Positions 31,258-40,349 are shown, counted from the stretch's first letter. The stretch: 47,611 bases of DNA from LSUCC0057 sp048549915 (GCA_048549915.1 JBLYYE010000011.1:1-47611), one strand, 5' to 3'. Translations and numbers: made by a program. The notes: generated by a model not told the origin, from the letters alone.

Positions 31258-32349
31258 TTAAAAACCACTTAGCGAGGCAAAACGATCGCAATGGTAGCGG
31301 CTATCGCCAAACAGTTGGTTGCAAACTCGTGAGCGTTTTAAATAGAGGCCGATATCCATCTCATCCGTTACACCCATGCCGCCGTGTAATTGGGTCGCTT
31401 CATTGCTGGTTTTTAGATAGATATCGTTGGCCAATGCTTTAGCTTGGCTAGCCATCTTGGCTAATTCCACGCGTCCGTTGTCGAGCTGGTAGAGTGCGCC
31501 TGCGAGCGCACTTTTAGCCAATTCCAGGTCGCAAAAAAGCTGTGCGCAGCGGTGCTGGAGTGCTTGGAAGCTGCCAATTTTTACCCCAAACTGCTCGCGC
31601 TCATTCATAAATGTAACGGTCTGTTCGAGCAGCGCTTCGGCTCCGCCAAGCTGTTCTGCGGCGGTTGCTAAAGCTGCGATATCCAGTGCCTCGCCAATCG
31701 CTTGCGCGCACTCACCCGAGCCTAAAAGCGCTTGTGGCTGGACATTCTTAAAGATCAGAGTAGAGACACAACTGCCGTCCATGAGCTGTTCTGTGGTGCA
31801 CTCTAGCTCAACGCTATTGGCGGCGACCACGGCTACGACACGCCCTTGGTCACTGTTGGCCACGACTAGGTATTGCTCAGCGCAGTCTGCATTGAGCACC
31901 ATAGTTTTGCGGCCGTTGAGCTTGCCATCTTTTAAGGCAGTATGAAGTTGTTTGGGATTGTGGTGGCTGGCCTCATCGATGGCAACGGCAAAAACAGTGC
32001 CGGTAGCGATCGCCGGAAGCCACTCGTTGCACTGTTGTTCACTGCCGGCGCGGGCAATAAGTTCACCTGCCAAAACACTTGAGCCCACCAACGGAGTTAA
32101 ACTTAAGTTGCGACCCAGTGCCTCCATGGCAGCGCCTAAACCCAGGTACCCAAAGCCTAAACCGCCGTGCTGTTCCGGCAACACCAATGCACCTAAGCCG
32201 AGCTCGGCGAGTTGCTGCCAGAGCTCTGGGTTAAAGCTGGCAATGCCATCGCGGTCGCGCCAATCGCGCAGTGCAGCAGGGGGGGATTGCTCGGCAAGCA
32301 AGTCGAGCAGTGTATCGCGAAGCATGCTCTGTTCTTCGTTTAAAATCAT
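31258..32349 (-). CDS. Acyl-CoA dehydrogenase (FadE), second subunit
   Basis: The 363-residue acyl-CoA dehydrogenase fold protein starts at ATG 32349 (MILNEEQSMLRDTLLDLLAE). It has GLGALVLPEQHGGLGFGYL and the C-terminal TQLHGGMGVTDEMDIGLYLKRSR. It follows another FadE by 20 bases. Steroid-degrading bacteria use alpha2beta2 FadE pairs (ChsE1/E2, ChsE4/E5, IpdE1/E2) for CoA-linked side chains or HIP-CoA; two adjacent genes of 396 and 363 residues fit that arrangement. Which step they serve is not resolved. Confidence 0.85.
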   Translation of the reverse strand: MILNEEQSMLRDTLLDLLAEQSPPAALRDWRDRDGIASFNPELWQQLAELGLGALVLPEQHGGLGFGYLGLGAAMEALGRNLSLTPLVGSSVLAGELIARAGSEQQCNEWLPAIATGTVFAVAIDEASHHNPKQLHTALKDGKLNGRKTMVLNADCAEQYLVVANSDQGRVVAVVAANSVELECTTEQLMDGSCVSTLIFKNVQPQALLGSGECAQAIGEALDIAALATAAEQLGGAEALLEQTVTFMNEREQFGVKIGSFQALQHRCAQLFCDLELAKSALAGALYQLDNGRVELAKMASQAKALANDIYLKTSNEATQLHGGMGVTDEMDIGLYLKRSRVCNQLFGDSRYHCDRFASLSGF

Positions 32350-32369
32350 TGGTCAATTCCTTGTCTTGC

Positions 32370-33560
32370 TCAGCCAGGTAAGCCTAGCGCGCGCTTAGCA
32401 ATAATATTGAGTTGGATTTCAGAGGTACCACCGGCAATGGTATGGGCCTTGTCATAGGCCCAATTTTTTACGATAGCGTGCTCGTTTTCGGTAGTGGATG
32501 AGTTTTCCCAGCTGAGCCCGCGGTTGCCGAGTATCTCCAGTAGTAGCTCATCTTTGCGCTGCAGTTCAGCCGTGCCGATATGTTTAATGGTCATACCCAA
32601 GCGCGGATCTATCGCCTTAGCTTTGGCTTGATGGTAAAGCCGTTCATTGAGGAGCTCTTGTGCGCCTTGGTTCATAAGATGGCGAGCTATGTCGCGGCGT
32701 ATGGCACCGTCGCTGAGCTTGCCGTCAGCCTCTACAGGGAGATGTTTTTTAGCCAGCTCAGCGATGCTCTCTTGCTCGTTCTCGACCATAGCGCTCATGC
32801 TCGACATCAACTTGCGCTCATGTTTGAGGAGCTCTTTAGCCACTGCCCAGCCTTGGTTTAGCTCTCCCACCAGCTGGTCTTTTGGAACTTTGACATTGTC
32901 AAAAAAAGTTTGGCAGAAAGAGGATGCTCCGCTGATTAACTTAATCGGTGCAGTGGAGACGCCCTCGCTGTGCATATCGATCAGCAAAAAACTGATCCCC
33001 GCTTGCTTTGCGGCATCGGGATCGGTGCGAACCAAGCAGAAAATCCAGTCGGCGCAATCCGCCTTAGTAGTCCAAATTTTTGTACCATTGACTAAGAAAT
33101 GATCACCGCAATCTTCCGCTTTAGTTTTTAGGCTGGCTAAGTCTGAGCCTGCCGCTGGCTCTGAGTAACCCTGAGCCCAGCGCACTTCACCGCGGACAAT
33201 ACGCGGTATATGCTCTAATTTTTGCTGTTCACTGCCGTAAGCGAGCAGGGCAGGGCCGAGCATCCATATTCCCATATCGTAGAGAGGAGGGCGGCAGTTT
33301 AAGCGCGCCATCTCTTGGCTGAGAATCTTTGCCTCTTGATTGTCTAAGCCGCCACCACCGTATTCAGCGGGCCAATCGGGTGCAGTCCAGCCGCGGTCGC
33401 GCATAGCCTCAAAATATTGGCGCGCTTCTTCATTGTGGAATTTTTGATCGCGGCCAGCCCAAATCTGTTCCGACTCTATGACGGGTTGGCGTTGCGAAGC
33501 AGGGCAGTTGGCCTCAAGCCAGCTGCGTGTCTCTTCGCGAAATTTTTCGTAATCTTTCAT
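32370..33560 (-). CDS. Acyl-CoA dehydrogenase (FadE), first subunit
   Basis: The 396-residue protein starts at ATG 33560 (MKDYEKFREETRSWLEANC); a TTG 12 bases upstream is unlikely. The dehydrogenase signatures are WTAPDWPAEYGGGGLD, WAQGYSEPAAGSDLAS, LVNGTKIWTT and the C-terminal FAD segment AGGTSEIQLNIIAKRALGLPG. It is the probable partner of the FadE at 31258, forming an IpdE/ChsE-type heterotetramer. It dehydrogenates an acyl-CoA with electron transfer to ETF. The gene is 61 bases downstream of the ligase. Confidence 0.88.
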   Translation of the reverse strand: MKDYEKFREETRSWLEANCPASQRQPVIESEQIWAGRDQKFHNEEARQYFEAMRDRGWTAPDWPAEYGGGGLDNQEAKILSQEMARLNCRPPLYDMGIWMLGPALLAYGSEQQKLEHIPRIVRGEVRWAQGYSEPAAGSDLASLKTKAEDCGDHFLVNGTKIWTTKADCADWIFCLVRTDPDAAKQAGISFLLIDMHSEGVSTAPIKLISGASSFCQTFFDNVKVPKDQLVGELNQGWAVAKELLKHERKLMSSMSAMVENEQESIAELAKKHLPVEADGKLSDGAIRRDIARHLMNQGAQELLNERLYHQAKAKAIDPRLGMTIKHIGTAELQRKDELLLEILGNRGLSWENSSTTENEHAIVKNWAYDKAHTIAGGTSEIQLNIIAKRALGLPG

Positions 33561-33621
33561 AGTCAATCCCAAAACGGTTAACCCGAGCCAAACTGACTCT
33601 GGCGTTGTTTAAATAAGGTGT

Positions 33622-35298
33622 CTAACCGCCAAAGTAGGCGTCAATAATGGCGGCTTTGAGTAATTTCTTGGTGGCATTGCGCGGTAGCTCTGTGCGCGTG
33701 AAGACTACCTCTGCAGGCACCTTAAAGCCGGCTAGATGCTGCTGGCAGTAGGCCATAACAGCCTCTTGGCTTAGCCCGTTGTCACTTTTGCGCACAACGG
33801 CAGCCACCTTTTCGCCGTAGTGTTCACAGGGGATACCCACTACGGCCGCTTCAGCTACGCCATTAAGTGAGAGAAGGCAGTTTTCTATTTCCGCGGGGTA
33901 AATGTTCTCGCCGCCGCGAATAATCATGTCTTTGCTGCGGTCGCAGAGATAAAGCAGCCCCTCTTCACTGATATAGCCGATATCACCGCTGTTAAACCAG
34001 CCATCTTCAAAGTCGCTACCATCATTGGCGCCACTGATATAGCGATCAACAGTGCTTGAAGAGCGAATCCAGATCTCTCCAGGTTCACCGTCTGGAAGGT
34101 TATTGCCTTGCGCATCAAGAAATTTAAACTCCACTATTGGGCTGATAAAACCCGATGCACCACGACGTTGGCGCACCACAGGCCCGGTAAAAGCAGCTCC
34201 CGTACCACCACTTTCGGTTAGCCCCCAGCCGGCACCCGCCATGCTCTCAGGGAGGTACTGGTCGTAGAGATCATAAAGTTTGCCGGGTGTCGCTGACCCA
34301 CCGGCACTCATATTGCTTATCCGCGAGGCCTCTTCCTGACTGATATTGCCGCGCTCAAGGATATCGATCAGCATAGTCGGTGCGCCCATCAATACGGTGA
34401 TGCCGGCCTCTTTAACTAAGCGCTCGGCTTCTGCGGCATCCCATTTGTACATCAGGTAGATGGCACGCCCATACTTTAAGTTGACAATAAATTGTGAGAA
34501 CAAGCCGCTAATATGGAAAAGGGGTACTGCAAGAAGAGTTTTTGCAGGAATCTGCTTAGCCATATAGGCATTTTGCAGATCGGTGTTAGTCATATAGGTG
34601 GCTGCGCCGATGAGCTCAATATTAAAAAGTGCTTGAGCACAGTTGAAGTGATTAAAAAGAGCGCCTTTGGGCCGCCCCGAGGTGCCTGAGGTGAACAGTA
34701 AAATGGCCTCGTCTGTGCCTGCGATTTGGACTGACACAGCGGGTAATTGCGCACCTTCTAACAGGGCATGTTGCCAGCTGCGCGCTCCGCTTTGTTCAGA
34801 ATCATTGAGAATATAATCAATACCAAACTCTTCGGGGGCAATAAACTCTTGGCGGGTTTTGTCGCAGATAACTAGTTTAGCGCCGCTATCTTGCAGCCCT
34901 TGATGGAGCTCTTCGGCGCGGCCCCAGCTATTGAGTGGCACCACAACCGCACCGCAACTAATGATGGCATTAAAGCTGATCAGCCACTCAGCGCTGTTGC
35001 GCATGGCAATAGCGACGCGGTCACCCTGCTTAACCCCAGCACTGTGCACTAAGTAACTGCTCAGATGGTCGCTGGCGGTGAAAAATTGTTCAAAAGTAAA
35101 TTGTTGCTGCGCAGTGTCTATGAACAGCTGTCCACCAAATTCGCGGCCTTGATTGAGGATATCAAGGAGAGTCGCAGGTGCATTCTTATAAGCTTTTACA
35201 GTGTGACTGCCGCGCGGGATCTCAACCACTTCGAACGGCGCGCCAGGCCCAGTAAGCTGTGTAACTACCGCGTGATGTGAGGCAATAATGTCACTCAT
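33622..35298 (-). CDS. Acyl-CoA synthetase (AMP-forming), FadD family
   Basis: The 558-residue ANL enzyme starts at ATG 35298 with GAGGAG upstream. It has LLFTSGTSGRPKGALFNHF (P-loop), AGWGLTESGG, GWFNSGDIGYISEEGLLYLCDRSKDMIIRGGENIYPAE and the C-terminal Lys region LPRNATKKLLK in place of the usual N-x-x-GK, leaving the catalytic Lys identity open. It activates a carboxylate to CoA thioester. As the first gene of the FadE operon it may activate a steroid side-chain acid or a ring-derived acid. It is distinct from fadD3 at 43927. Confidence 0.88.
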   Translation of the reverse strand: MSDIIASHHAVVTQLTGPGAPFEVVEIPRGSHTVKAYKNAPATLLDILNQGREFGGQLFIDTAQQQFTFEQFFTASDHLSSYLVHSAGVKQGDRVAIAMRNSAEWLISFNAIISCGAVVVPLNSWGRAEELHQGLQDSGAKLVICDKTRQEFIAPEEFGIDYILNDSEQSGARSWQHALLEGAQLPAVSVQIAGTDEAILLFTSGTSGRPKGALFNHFNCAQALFNIELIGAATYMTNTDLQNAYMAKQIPAKTLLAVPLFHISGLFSQFIVNLKYGRAIYLMYKWDAAEAERLVKEAGITVLMGAPTMLIDILERGNISQEEASRISNMSAGGSATPGKLYDLYDQYLPESMAGAGWGLTESGGTGAAFTGPVVRQRRGASGFISPIVEFKFLDAQGNNLPDGEPGEIWIRSSSTVDRYISGANDGSDFEDGWFNSGDIGYISEEGLLYLCDRSKDMIIRGGENIYPAEIENCLLSLNGVAEAAVVGIPCEHYGEKVAAVVRKSDNGLSQEAVMAYCQQHLAGFKVPAEVVFTRTELPRNATKKLLKAAIIDAYFGG

Positions 35299-35400
35299 AA
35301 AAACTCCTCTCTCTATTTAAACGCCGCTGGCTGGTTATTATTTTAGGCGGTGCTACTTTATAGTTAGTCTGCCGTGAGACGGGCAACCGAGCTCTATAGT

Positions 35401-35417
35401 CGCTATGGCCTATAGCG
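35401..35417. promoter_or_regulatory. Inverted repeat CGCTAT-GGCCT-ATAGCG
   Basis: Six-base perfect arms with a five-base centre, in the 290-base divergent gap between the FadD gene and ipdC. A partial extra copy (CTATAGTCGCTAT) overlaps it on the left. A candidate operator just upstream of the ipdC promoter. Confidence 0.45.
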
Positions 35418-35432
35418 CAAGCGCGGGATAAC

Positions 35433-35462
35433 TTGACCCATTTCAATGAAAAAAAGTATCGT
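35433..35462 (+). promoter_or_regulatory. Candidate ipdC promoter
   Basis: TTGACC (35433-35438) and TATCGT (35457-35462) are separated by 18 bases. The -35 box is strong and the -10 is weak, as expected for an activated promoter. Confidence 0.4.
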
Positions 35463-35588
35463 TTATTCAACTACTGCCGGCAATGCTTTTGCGCCTGCGC
35501 CTATCGTCCAACTGCATTACGAAAAGCGCTTTAAATAGCGTTAAGCGTTTGCAGAGGCGTCCAAAAGATAGAGACTGGAATACTCAAT

Positions 35589-36647
35589 ATGAAAACAGCG
35601 CTAACGGAACTTCTCGGCTGCCGATACCCGGTAGTACAGACGGCAATGGGTTGGGTGGCCGATGCCAATTTGGTGATTGCCACTGGGCGCGCTGGGGGTT
35701 TTGGTTTTATTGCTGGCGCGGTGATGACGCCACGCGAGATTGAAGATCAAATTAAAGCAGTCAAAGCTGCTACCGATGCGCCGTTCGGGGTGAACTTTCA
35801 CATGTTTGTGCCCGATGCTGCAGAGATTGTCGCGCTGTGTATTAAGTACCAGGTCGCGGCGGTGAGTTACTCGCGCTCGCCGGTGCCGGCACTGGTCGCC
35901 CAATTAAAAGCGGCAGGTATAGTTTGCATGCCCACCATCGGTGCCGCTAAGCACGCCGCTAAGGCTGTGGCTATGGGTGCCGATGCTCTCGTCGTACAAG
36001 GTGGTGAGGGTGGGGGGCATACCGGTGGTGTCGCCAGCACAGTCCTGCTACCCGAAGTAGTAAAAAGCGTCGATGTTCCTGTGGTTGCTGCGGGTGGTTT
36101 CAAAGATGGTGATGGTTTAGTGGCAGCCCTTGCATTCGGCGCCAGCGGTATAGCCATGGGGACACGTTTTTTGCTGACTCAGGAATCCCCGGTACCGATG
36201 GTGACTAAAGAGTGCTATATCTCTGCTACACCAGACCAGATGGTAGTGCGTACAGTGCTCGACGGCATACCGCAGCGAATGCTCTACAACCGCTATTTGC
36301 GCTCTTTAGAGAGCAGCTCTTCTCTGGGGATGTTGTTGCGCGCGATAAAAAATGGCCTCGCGTTCAGCCGCATGACCCAAAGCTCACTGCTGGGCATGAT
36401 GAAGTCAGCTTGGCAGATGTCCCGCAGCGGTGATGTGACGTTTGCCCAGACGATGATGGCCGCTAATGCGCCGATGATGATTCAACAAGCCATCGTCAGT
36501 GGCAGGCCGGATAAGGGAGTTTTGCCCGGTGGCCAAATTGCCGGGACTATCGATAATATCCCACCGGTTGAGAGTTTGATTGAAGAGATTATGGCTACTG
36601 CTACGGATCGCTTAGCCCAGTTAGAGACACTCAAAAAAGCGCCCTAG
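35589..36647 (+). CDS. ipdC: IpdC, FMN-dependent nitronate-monooxygenase-like enzyme of HIP degradation
   Basis: The 352-residue NMO-fold protein has GCRYPVVQTAMGWVAD, VQGGEGGGHTGG (flavin phosphate), VPVVAAGGFKDGDGLVAALAFGASGIAMGTRF and a long C-terminal helical region. It matches the IpdC branch, which acts as a flavin-dependent (NADH) reductase/double-bond enzyme on COCHEA-type or HIEC-CoA intermediates in steroid C/D-ring breakdown. It is followed by echA20 and the kshA and ksi genes on the same strand, reinforcing the assignment. Confidence 0.87.
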   Translation: MKTALTELLGCRYPVVQTAMGWVADANLVIATGRAGGFGFIAGAVMTPREIEDQIKAVKAATDAPFGVNFHMFVPDAAEIVALCIKYQVAAVSYSRSPVPALVAQLKAAGIVCMPTIGAAKHAAKAVAMGADALVVQGGEGGGHTGGVASTVLLPEVVKSVDVPVVAAGGFKDGDGLVAALAFGASGIAMGTRFLLTQESPVPMVTKECYISATPDQMVVRTVLDGIPQRMLYNRYLRSLESSSSLGMLLRAIKNGLAFSRMTQSSLLGMMKSAWQMSRSGDVTFAQTMMAANAPMMIQQAIVSGRPDKGVLPGGQIAGTIDNIPPVESLIEEIMATATDRLAQLETLKKAP

Positions 36648-36691
36648 ATGGCAAACTCGATTACCAAAAATGAAAATGAAGAGAGAAAAAT

Positions 36692-37438
36692 ATGCCGTTT
36701 AAAACCGAGATAGTCGATTACATCGCTGAACTTATTTTTAATAAGCCTCCGGTCAACGCTTTTGATAGCAGTGAGTGGGCGGCTATTGCCGCAGAGTTGC
36801 ATCGCCTAGGTGGGTTGGATGAGGTCAGAGTTATTATCGTTAGGGCTGAGGGCAAAGGGTTCTGTGCCGGTGTCGACATAAAAGAGCTGGCGGCGGATAG
36901 CAGTAAGATTATTGCGGTGAATAAAGGTAACTACGACACGTTTGAAGCAATACATCGCAACCGAGTCCCGGTGATTGTTGCACTGCACGGTTTTGTTCTG
37001 GGGGGGGGCATTGGTATAGCCGGCGCCGCAGATATTGTGGTTGCTTCCGAGTGTGCCCGTTTTGGTGTGCCCGAAGTGGATCGCGGCGCGATGGGCGGTG
37101 GTGCTCATCTACAACGACTCTTCCCCGTGCAAAAAGTCCGTCATATGTACTTTACTGGGGAGTTTATTGATGCCGCAGAAGGCTACCGTTTAGGAGCTAT
37201 TGAGCGGGTAGTACCGTTAGAGCAGTTGCGCGATTGCGCGCGCGGTATTGCCGCCACAATTGCCGAGAAGAGCCCGGCGATGATCGCACTGGCCAAAGAG
37301 GCATTGACCGGTATCGAAGATGGCAATCTCGAGGACAAGTACCGCTGGGAGCAGGGCTTTACCCTGCAGGCTTATACCGAAGGTGACTCGCAAGAGGCGC
37401 GCGATGCCTTTGTTGAAAAGCGCGACGCCAATTTTTAA
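36692..37438 (+). CDS. echA20: EchA20, HIEC-CoA ring hydrolase
   Basis: The 248-residue crotonase strongly resembles M. tuberculosis EchA20: FNKPPVNAFDSSEW, VIIVRAEGKGFCAGVDIKEL (oxyanion hole), GGGIGIAGAADIVVASE, FGVPEVDRGAMGGGAHLQRLFP and the late RWEQGFTLQ. EchA20 hydrolyses the last D-ring (HIEC-CoA) to the COCHEA-CoA precursor opened by IpdAB. It follows ipdC by 44 bases. The oxyanion-loop codons GGGGGG include a run of nine G at 37000-37008, a possible slippage site. Confidence 0.9.
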   Translation: MPFKTEIVDYIAELIFNKPPVNAFDSSEWAAIAAELHRLGGLDEVRVIIVRAEGKGFCAGVDIKELAADSSKIIAVNKGNYDTFEAIHRNRVPVIVALHGFVLGGGIGIAGAADIVVASECARFGVPEVDRGAMGGGAHLQRLFPVQKVRHMYFTGEFIDAAEGYRLGAIERVVPLEQLRDCARGIAATIAEKSPAMIALAKEALTGIEDGNLEDKYRWEQGFTLQAYTEGDSQEARDAFVEKRDANF

Positions 37439-37445
37439 ACGCACC

Positions 37446-37483
37446 GCCAGCTCCTCCAAACGGACGATTACGCGGTAGCTGGC
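37446..37483. promoter_or_regulatory. Inverted repeat GCCAGCT/AGCTGGC in the echA20-kshA gap
   Basis: Perfect seven-base arms (37446-37452 and 37477-37483) with a 24-base loop lie in the 81-base gap. It could be an RNA hairpin or a regulator site before kshA. Confidence 0.3.
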
Positions 37484-37519
37484 AGCGCTATACTCAAAAA
37501 AACAATTTAGGGGAACAGC

Positions 37520-38611
37520 ATGGCAAAAGCAGCTGATTATGATCTGGGACCACACACTTTTCCGCGTGGCTGGTTTGTCATTGCCGAGAAAAGTGAACTC
37601 GACAAGGGACCGATGGCGGTGCGCTTTTTTGGTCGAGATTTAGCGCTTTATCGCGGTGAGAGCGGCAAGCCGATACTTTTGGACGCTTACTGCAAACATA
37701 TGGGCACCCATTTAACCGCCAGTGATTCGGCAATGATTGTGCGCAACGGCCACCAGATAGAAGGTGACTCTATCCGTTGTCCTTACCACGGTTGGCGCTA
37801 CAACGCAGCCGGCGATGTCGATGACATTCCCTATCACGATGGCCCCTGCCCGAAATCGGCTTCTATCCAGTCCTACCCGGTGGTCGACACTATGGGCTGT
37901 ATAATGGCGTGGTTTGATGAAGAGGGTGGTGAGCCCGACTACGCGGCACCTGCCTTGCCCGAGTGGGATGACCCACAGTGGGTTCAGTGGACGCTAGATC
38001 ATCTGGGCGAGCTGGATATCCATCCGCAAGAGGTGCTCGACAATATGTCTGATATTCGCCACCTCGGCCCCACCCACGGTGCACCTGCTGAGTATTTTGA
38101 AAACGAGGCGCGCAAGCATATCTATATTCAACGTCAAGGCGGGCCGATGCAGCTGTATGGCGGCGTTATGCTCTACACCACCACATGGTATACCGGGCCC
38201 GGAATTTTGCTCTCAAAGCAGGTCTGGGGCGATTCTGTGCAGTATGAACTAATTGCTAATACGCCCGTGGATGACGGCAAAATAAAAGCCTGGCACGGTT
38301 GTTTAGTCAAAGCCCCGCAGTTGCCAGTGAGTGATGAGGATCGCAGCAATGCAGCGCTTCAGCAGGCGGGCGCACTGGAGGCTTTTGCGACCGATTTTCA
38401 AATTTGGCGACATAAAAAACCCGCTTTGAAGATCATGCAACTGAAAACAGATGGCCCGTTTCGCACCGGCCGCAAGTGGTATTCGCAGTTCTACCAATCG
38501 CGTACAGGCGCTGCGGCGGTGCACGGTGAGGTGAACGGAATTTACCATGTGCAGGGCATGGCAACACCGGCCGACAAGCAACACAACATAGATGATGGTC
38601 TGCCAATTTAA
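37520..38611 (+). CDS. kshA: 3-ketosteroid 9alpha-hydroxylase oxygenase component (KshA)
   Basis: The 363-residue Rieske oxygenase has Cys58-x-His60 (CKHMGTH) and Cys87-x2-His90 (CPYHGWRYN) for the [2Fe-2S] cluster, and iron ligands Asn175/Asp178-x2-His181-x4-His186 (NMSDIRHLGPTH). FPRGWFVIA near the start and RKWYSQFYQSR near the end match KshA. With KshB it 9alpha-hydroxylates 1,4-diene-3-ketosteroids, opening ring B. KshB is not in the window. It precedes the ketosteroid isomerase gene by 18 bases, an operon consistent with this role. Confidence 0.85.
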   Translation: MAKAADYDLGPHTFPRGWFVIAEKSELDKGPMAVRFFGRDLALYRGESGKPILLDAYCKHMGTHLTASDSAMIVRNGHQIEGDSIRCPYHGWRYNAAGDVDDIPYHDGPCPKSASIQSYPVVDTMGCIMAWFDEEGGEPDYAAPALPEWDDPQWVQWTLDHLGELDIHPQEVLDNMSDIRHLGPTHGAPAEYFENEARKHIYIQRQGGPMQLYGGVMLYTTTWYTGPGILLSKQVWGDSVQYELIANTPVDDGKIKAWHGCLVKAPQLPVSDEDRSNAALQQAGALEAFATDFQIWRHKKPALKIMQLKTDGPFRTGRKWYSQFYQSRTGAAAVHGEVNGIYHVQGMATPADKQHNIDDGLPI

Positions 38612-38629
38612 CTGCTCTGAGGAGTCACA

Positions 38630-38998
38630 ATGAACCCGGCTGATGCACAACAAATTATTGATCAATACTTAGCGGCTTTAGTCGCTGGTGACTTGGCGGC
38701 TGTCTTGGAACTTTTTGCAGAAGATGCCACCGTTGAAGACCCCGTCGGTAGCCCTGTGATACAGGGCCGAGAAGCTTTAGCGGGGTTTTATCAGGTGGCT
38801 GTAGACAGTGTCAGCGCGGCCAATACTACCGGAGCTGTTCGCTGTGCGGGCAACGAATTTACCGTTCCCTTTGCTATTGAGGCGAGCTTAGGTGCCAAAG
38901 TGGGGATTGAGATTATTGATCACTTCGTCGTCAACGATGAGGGTAAAATCTCAGCGATGCGCGCATTTTGGTCAAAAGAGAACGTCCGGCCACTTTAG
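38630..38998 (+). CDS. ksi: Delta5-3-ketosteroid isomerase (KSI)
   Basis: The 122-residue NTF2-fold protein is nearly the length of the Comamonas and Pseudomonas KSI enzymes. Catalytic residues are in place: Tyr13 (QYLAAL), Asp37 (VEDPVGS) and Asp97 (IIDHFVV), corresponding to Tyr14, Asp38 and Asp99. MRAFWSKENV near the end is also characteristic. It shifts the delta5 double bond to delta4 in 3-ketosteroids, needed for 3beta-hydroxy-5-ene sterols. It follows kshA in the same operon, ended by the terminator at 39014. Confidence 0.93.
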   Translation: MNPADAQQIIDQYLAALVAGDLAAVLELFAEDATVEDPVGSPVIQGREALAGFYQVAVDSVSAANTTGAVRCAGNEFTVPFAIEASLGAKVGIEIIDHFVVNDEGKISAMRAFWSKENVRPL

Positions 38999-39013
38999 TT
39001 TTTGTGCAGCTAT

Positions 39014-39045
39014 AAAAAAAAGGGCCTCAGTAGAGGCCCTTTTTT
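39014..39045. terminator. Bidirectional intrinsic terminator
   Basis: A8-GGGCCTC (39014-39028) pairs with GAGGCCC-T6 (39033-39045) around an AGTA loop, between ksi (plus) and the LuxR gene (minus). Confidence 0.94.
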
Positions 39046-39064
39046 GTACCTGTTGTTGTTCTTC

Positions 39065-40207
39065 TCAAGAGAAGGTGACTAGGCTTTTTAGAATGAGGCT
39101 CACTAGCATAGATTGCTGCGACACACCTGTCTTGGCAAATATTGAGCGTAGCTGTGCGCGCGCGGTGTTGCGCGCAATGCCAAGCTGCTGCGCACTCTGG
39201 TCGAGATTGGCGCCTTCGGCGAGGTACTTGGCCAGCATCGACTCAGCTTTTGTCAGCCCATAGATCGACATGAGAATACGTATGTCGATGTCGTAGCTTT
39301 TTTCAGGTTCGTTGACGAAAACCATCATATGCGGTGTGTGGCTGGGATCGACACTTTTGTCGATCATCATCGGTTTTATGAGAATTTCTAAATCCGCTTT
39401 GCCCGAGGGACGATCAGCTGAAAGGGCATTGACCTGAGCCACTGATTGCTGGCGCTGCGCCTCTAACACTTCGTCGATATAGCCAGAAAACTTCGCTCTA
39501 GCTGTGGAGCTATCGAGATGAATGGTGTCGTTAATAATATGGATGCCATCTTTGTTGCGCAGCAGTTCGTCGGCAACTGCATTGCGAGTGATTACTTTGC
39601 CTCGTTCATCCAAAGTAATAATGCCAATGCTCTGCCGGCTAAAGGTCTTGCTGTAGAGCTTGCGCTCAGCATCTAGCTGGATCAGCTGCATACCGTTGGA
39701 AACTGCGCGCTGGATATGTGGCCCCATCAGTGTCAGCAGCGCGCGCTCTTCACTGCCAAAATTCTTAGCTGTTTTAGGGCGGCAGAAGCGCACACTGAAC
39801 CGTTGACCATTGGCATTGCGCAAATCGATACCGACCATATGGTGGATATTGATTGGCTTCATGCAGAACTCGTAGAGTTCAGAGTCTTCTAGCGAGCTGT
39901 AGGAGTGACATTCATCGAGAGTGACCACTTCGCCCCAAGGCAGATTAGTCATCAAATTGGCGGTGTAGTAGCGATCGGTGTAGGGGTTGTCGTGATCGTC
40001 AATAAAGGTTTTAGGCAGGTTTTCACAGCTGACAAACAGCAGACCGCCGTCGTCGGCAACCGGTTCGCGAAGGGTGATAGAAGCAAAGTTTGAATCGATA
40101 ACTTTGCGTATCGCGGATAAAAAATTATTGTAGGGATCTTCCTCGATATGGCCGTCGTAAAGATGGCCAATCATCTTGGAGAACTCTTCGAGCGTTGGTG
40201 TGAGCAT
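39065..40207 (-). CDS. LuxR-type transcriptional regulator, TeiR-like
   Basis: The 380-residue protein has a C-terminal LuxR helix-turn-helix (about 315-375: YGLTKAESMLAKYLAEGANL, QQLGIARNTARAQLRSIF) and a long N-terminal sensory part of about 300 residues. Comamonas TeiR, the testosterone-inducible regulator of the steroid genes, has this size and layout and lies near hsa/tes genes. It is last in the minus-strand run hsaC-hsaB-hsaA-hsaD, and a hairpin (40334-40348) precedes it. Its control of hsa and kshA is a family-based inference. Confidence 0.8.
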   Translation of the reverse strand: MLTPTLEEFSKMIGHLYDGHIEEDPYNNFLSAIRKVIDSNFASITLREPVADDGGLLFVSCENLPKTFIDDHDNPYTDRYYTANLMTNLPWGEVVTLDECHSYSSLEDSELYEFCMKPINIHHMVGIDLRNANGQRFSVRFCRPKTAKNFGSEERALLTLMGPHIQRAVSNGMQLIQLDAERKLYSKTFSRQSIGIITLDERGKVITRNAVADELLRNKDGIHIINDTIHLDSSTARAKFSGYIDEVLEAQRQQSVAQVNALSADRPSGKADLEILIKPMMIDKSVDPSHTPHMMVFVNEPEKSYDIDIRILMSIYGLTKAESMLAKYLAEGANLDQSAQQLGIARNTARAQLRSIFAKTGVSQQSMLVSLILKSLVTFS

Positions 40208-40333
40208 TGCGGTGCTTCTACTCCCAATCTAAATAAATCCAGTGGCTGGATACCCCAAACCTTGGAAGCTAATGTAGCAAATTTTTATCGCGTTAGTACA
40301 ACTACTGGACGTTTGTTTGTTCAGCTAAATTAC

Positions 40334-40348
40334 CGCTGCCTAGCAGCG
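40334..40348 (-). promoter_or_regulatory. Hairpin between hsaD and the TeiR-like gene
   Basis: CGCTGC-CTA-GCAGCG is a perfect stem-loop immediately downstream of the hsaD stop on the minus strand. With no U-tract it may stabilise the hsa message or attenuate reading into the regulator gene. Confidence 0.35.
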
Positions 40349-40349
40349 A

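Noticed and set aside
32277..32283. Run of seven G in the FadE gene at 31258
   Set aside because: A short homopolymer with no evidence of frameshift; the reading frame is intact.
35589..36647. Nitronate monooxygenase involved in nitroalkane detoxification
   Set aside because: The family name fits the fold, but the steroid context and the echA20-kshA-ksi neighbours make IpdC the better call.
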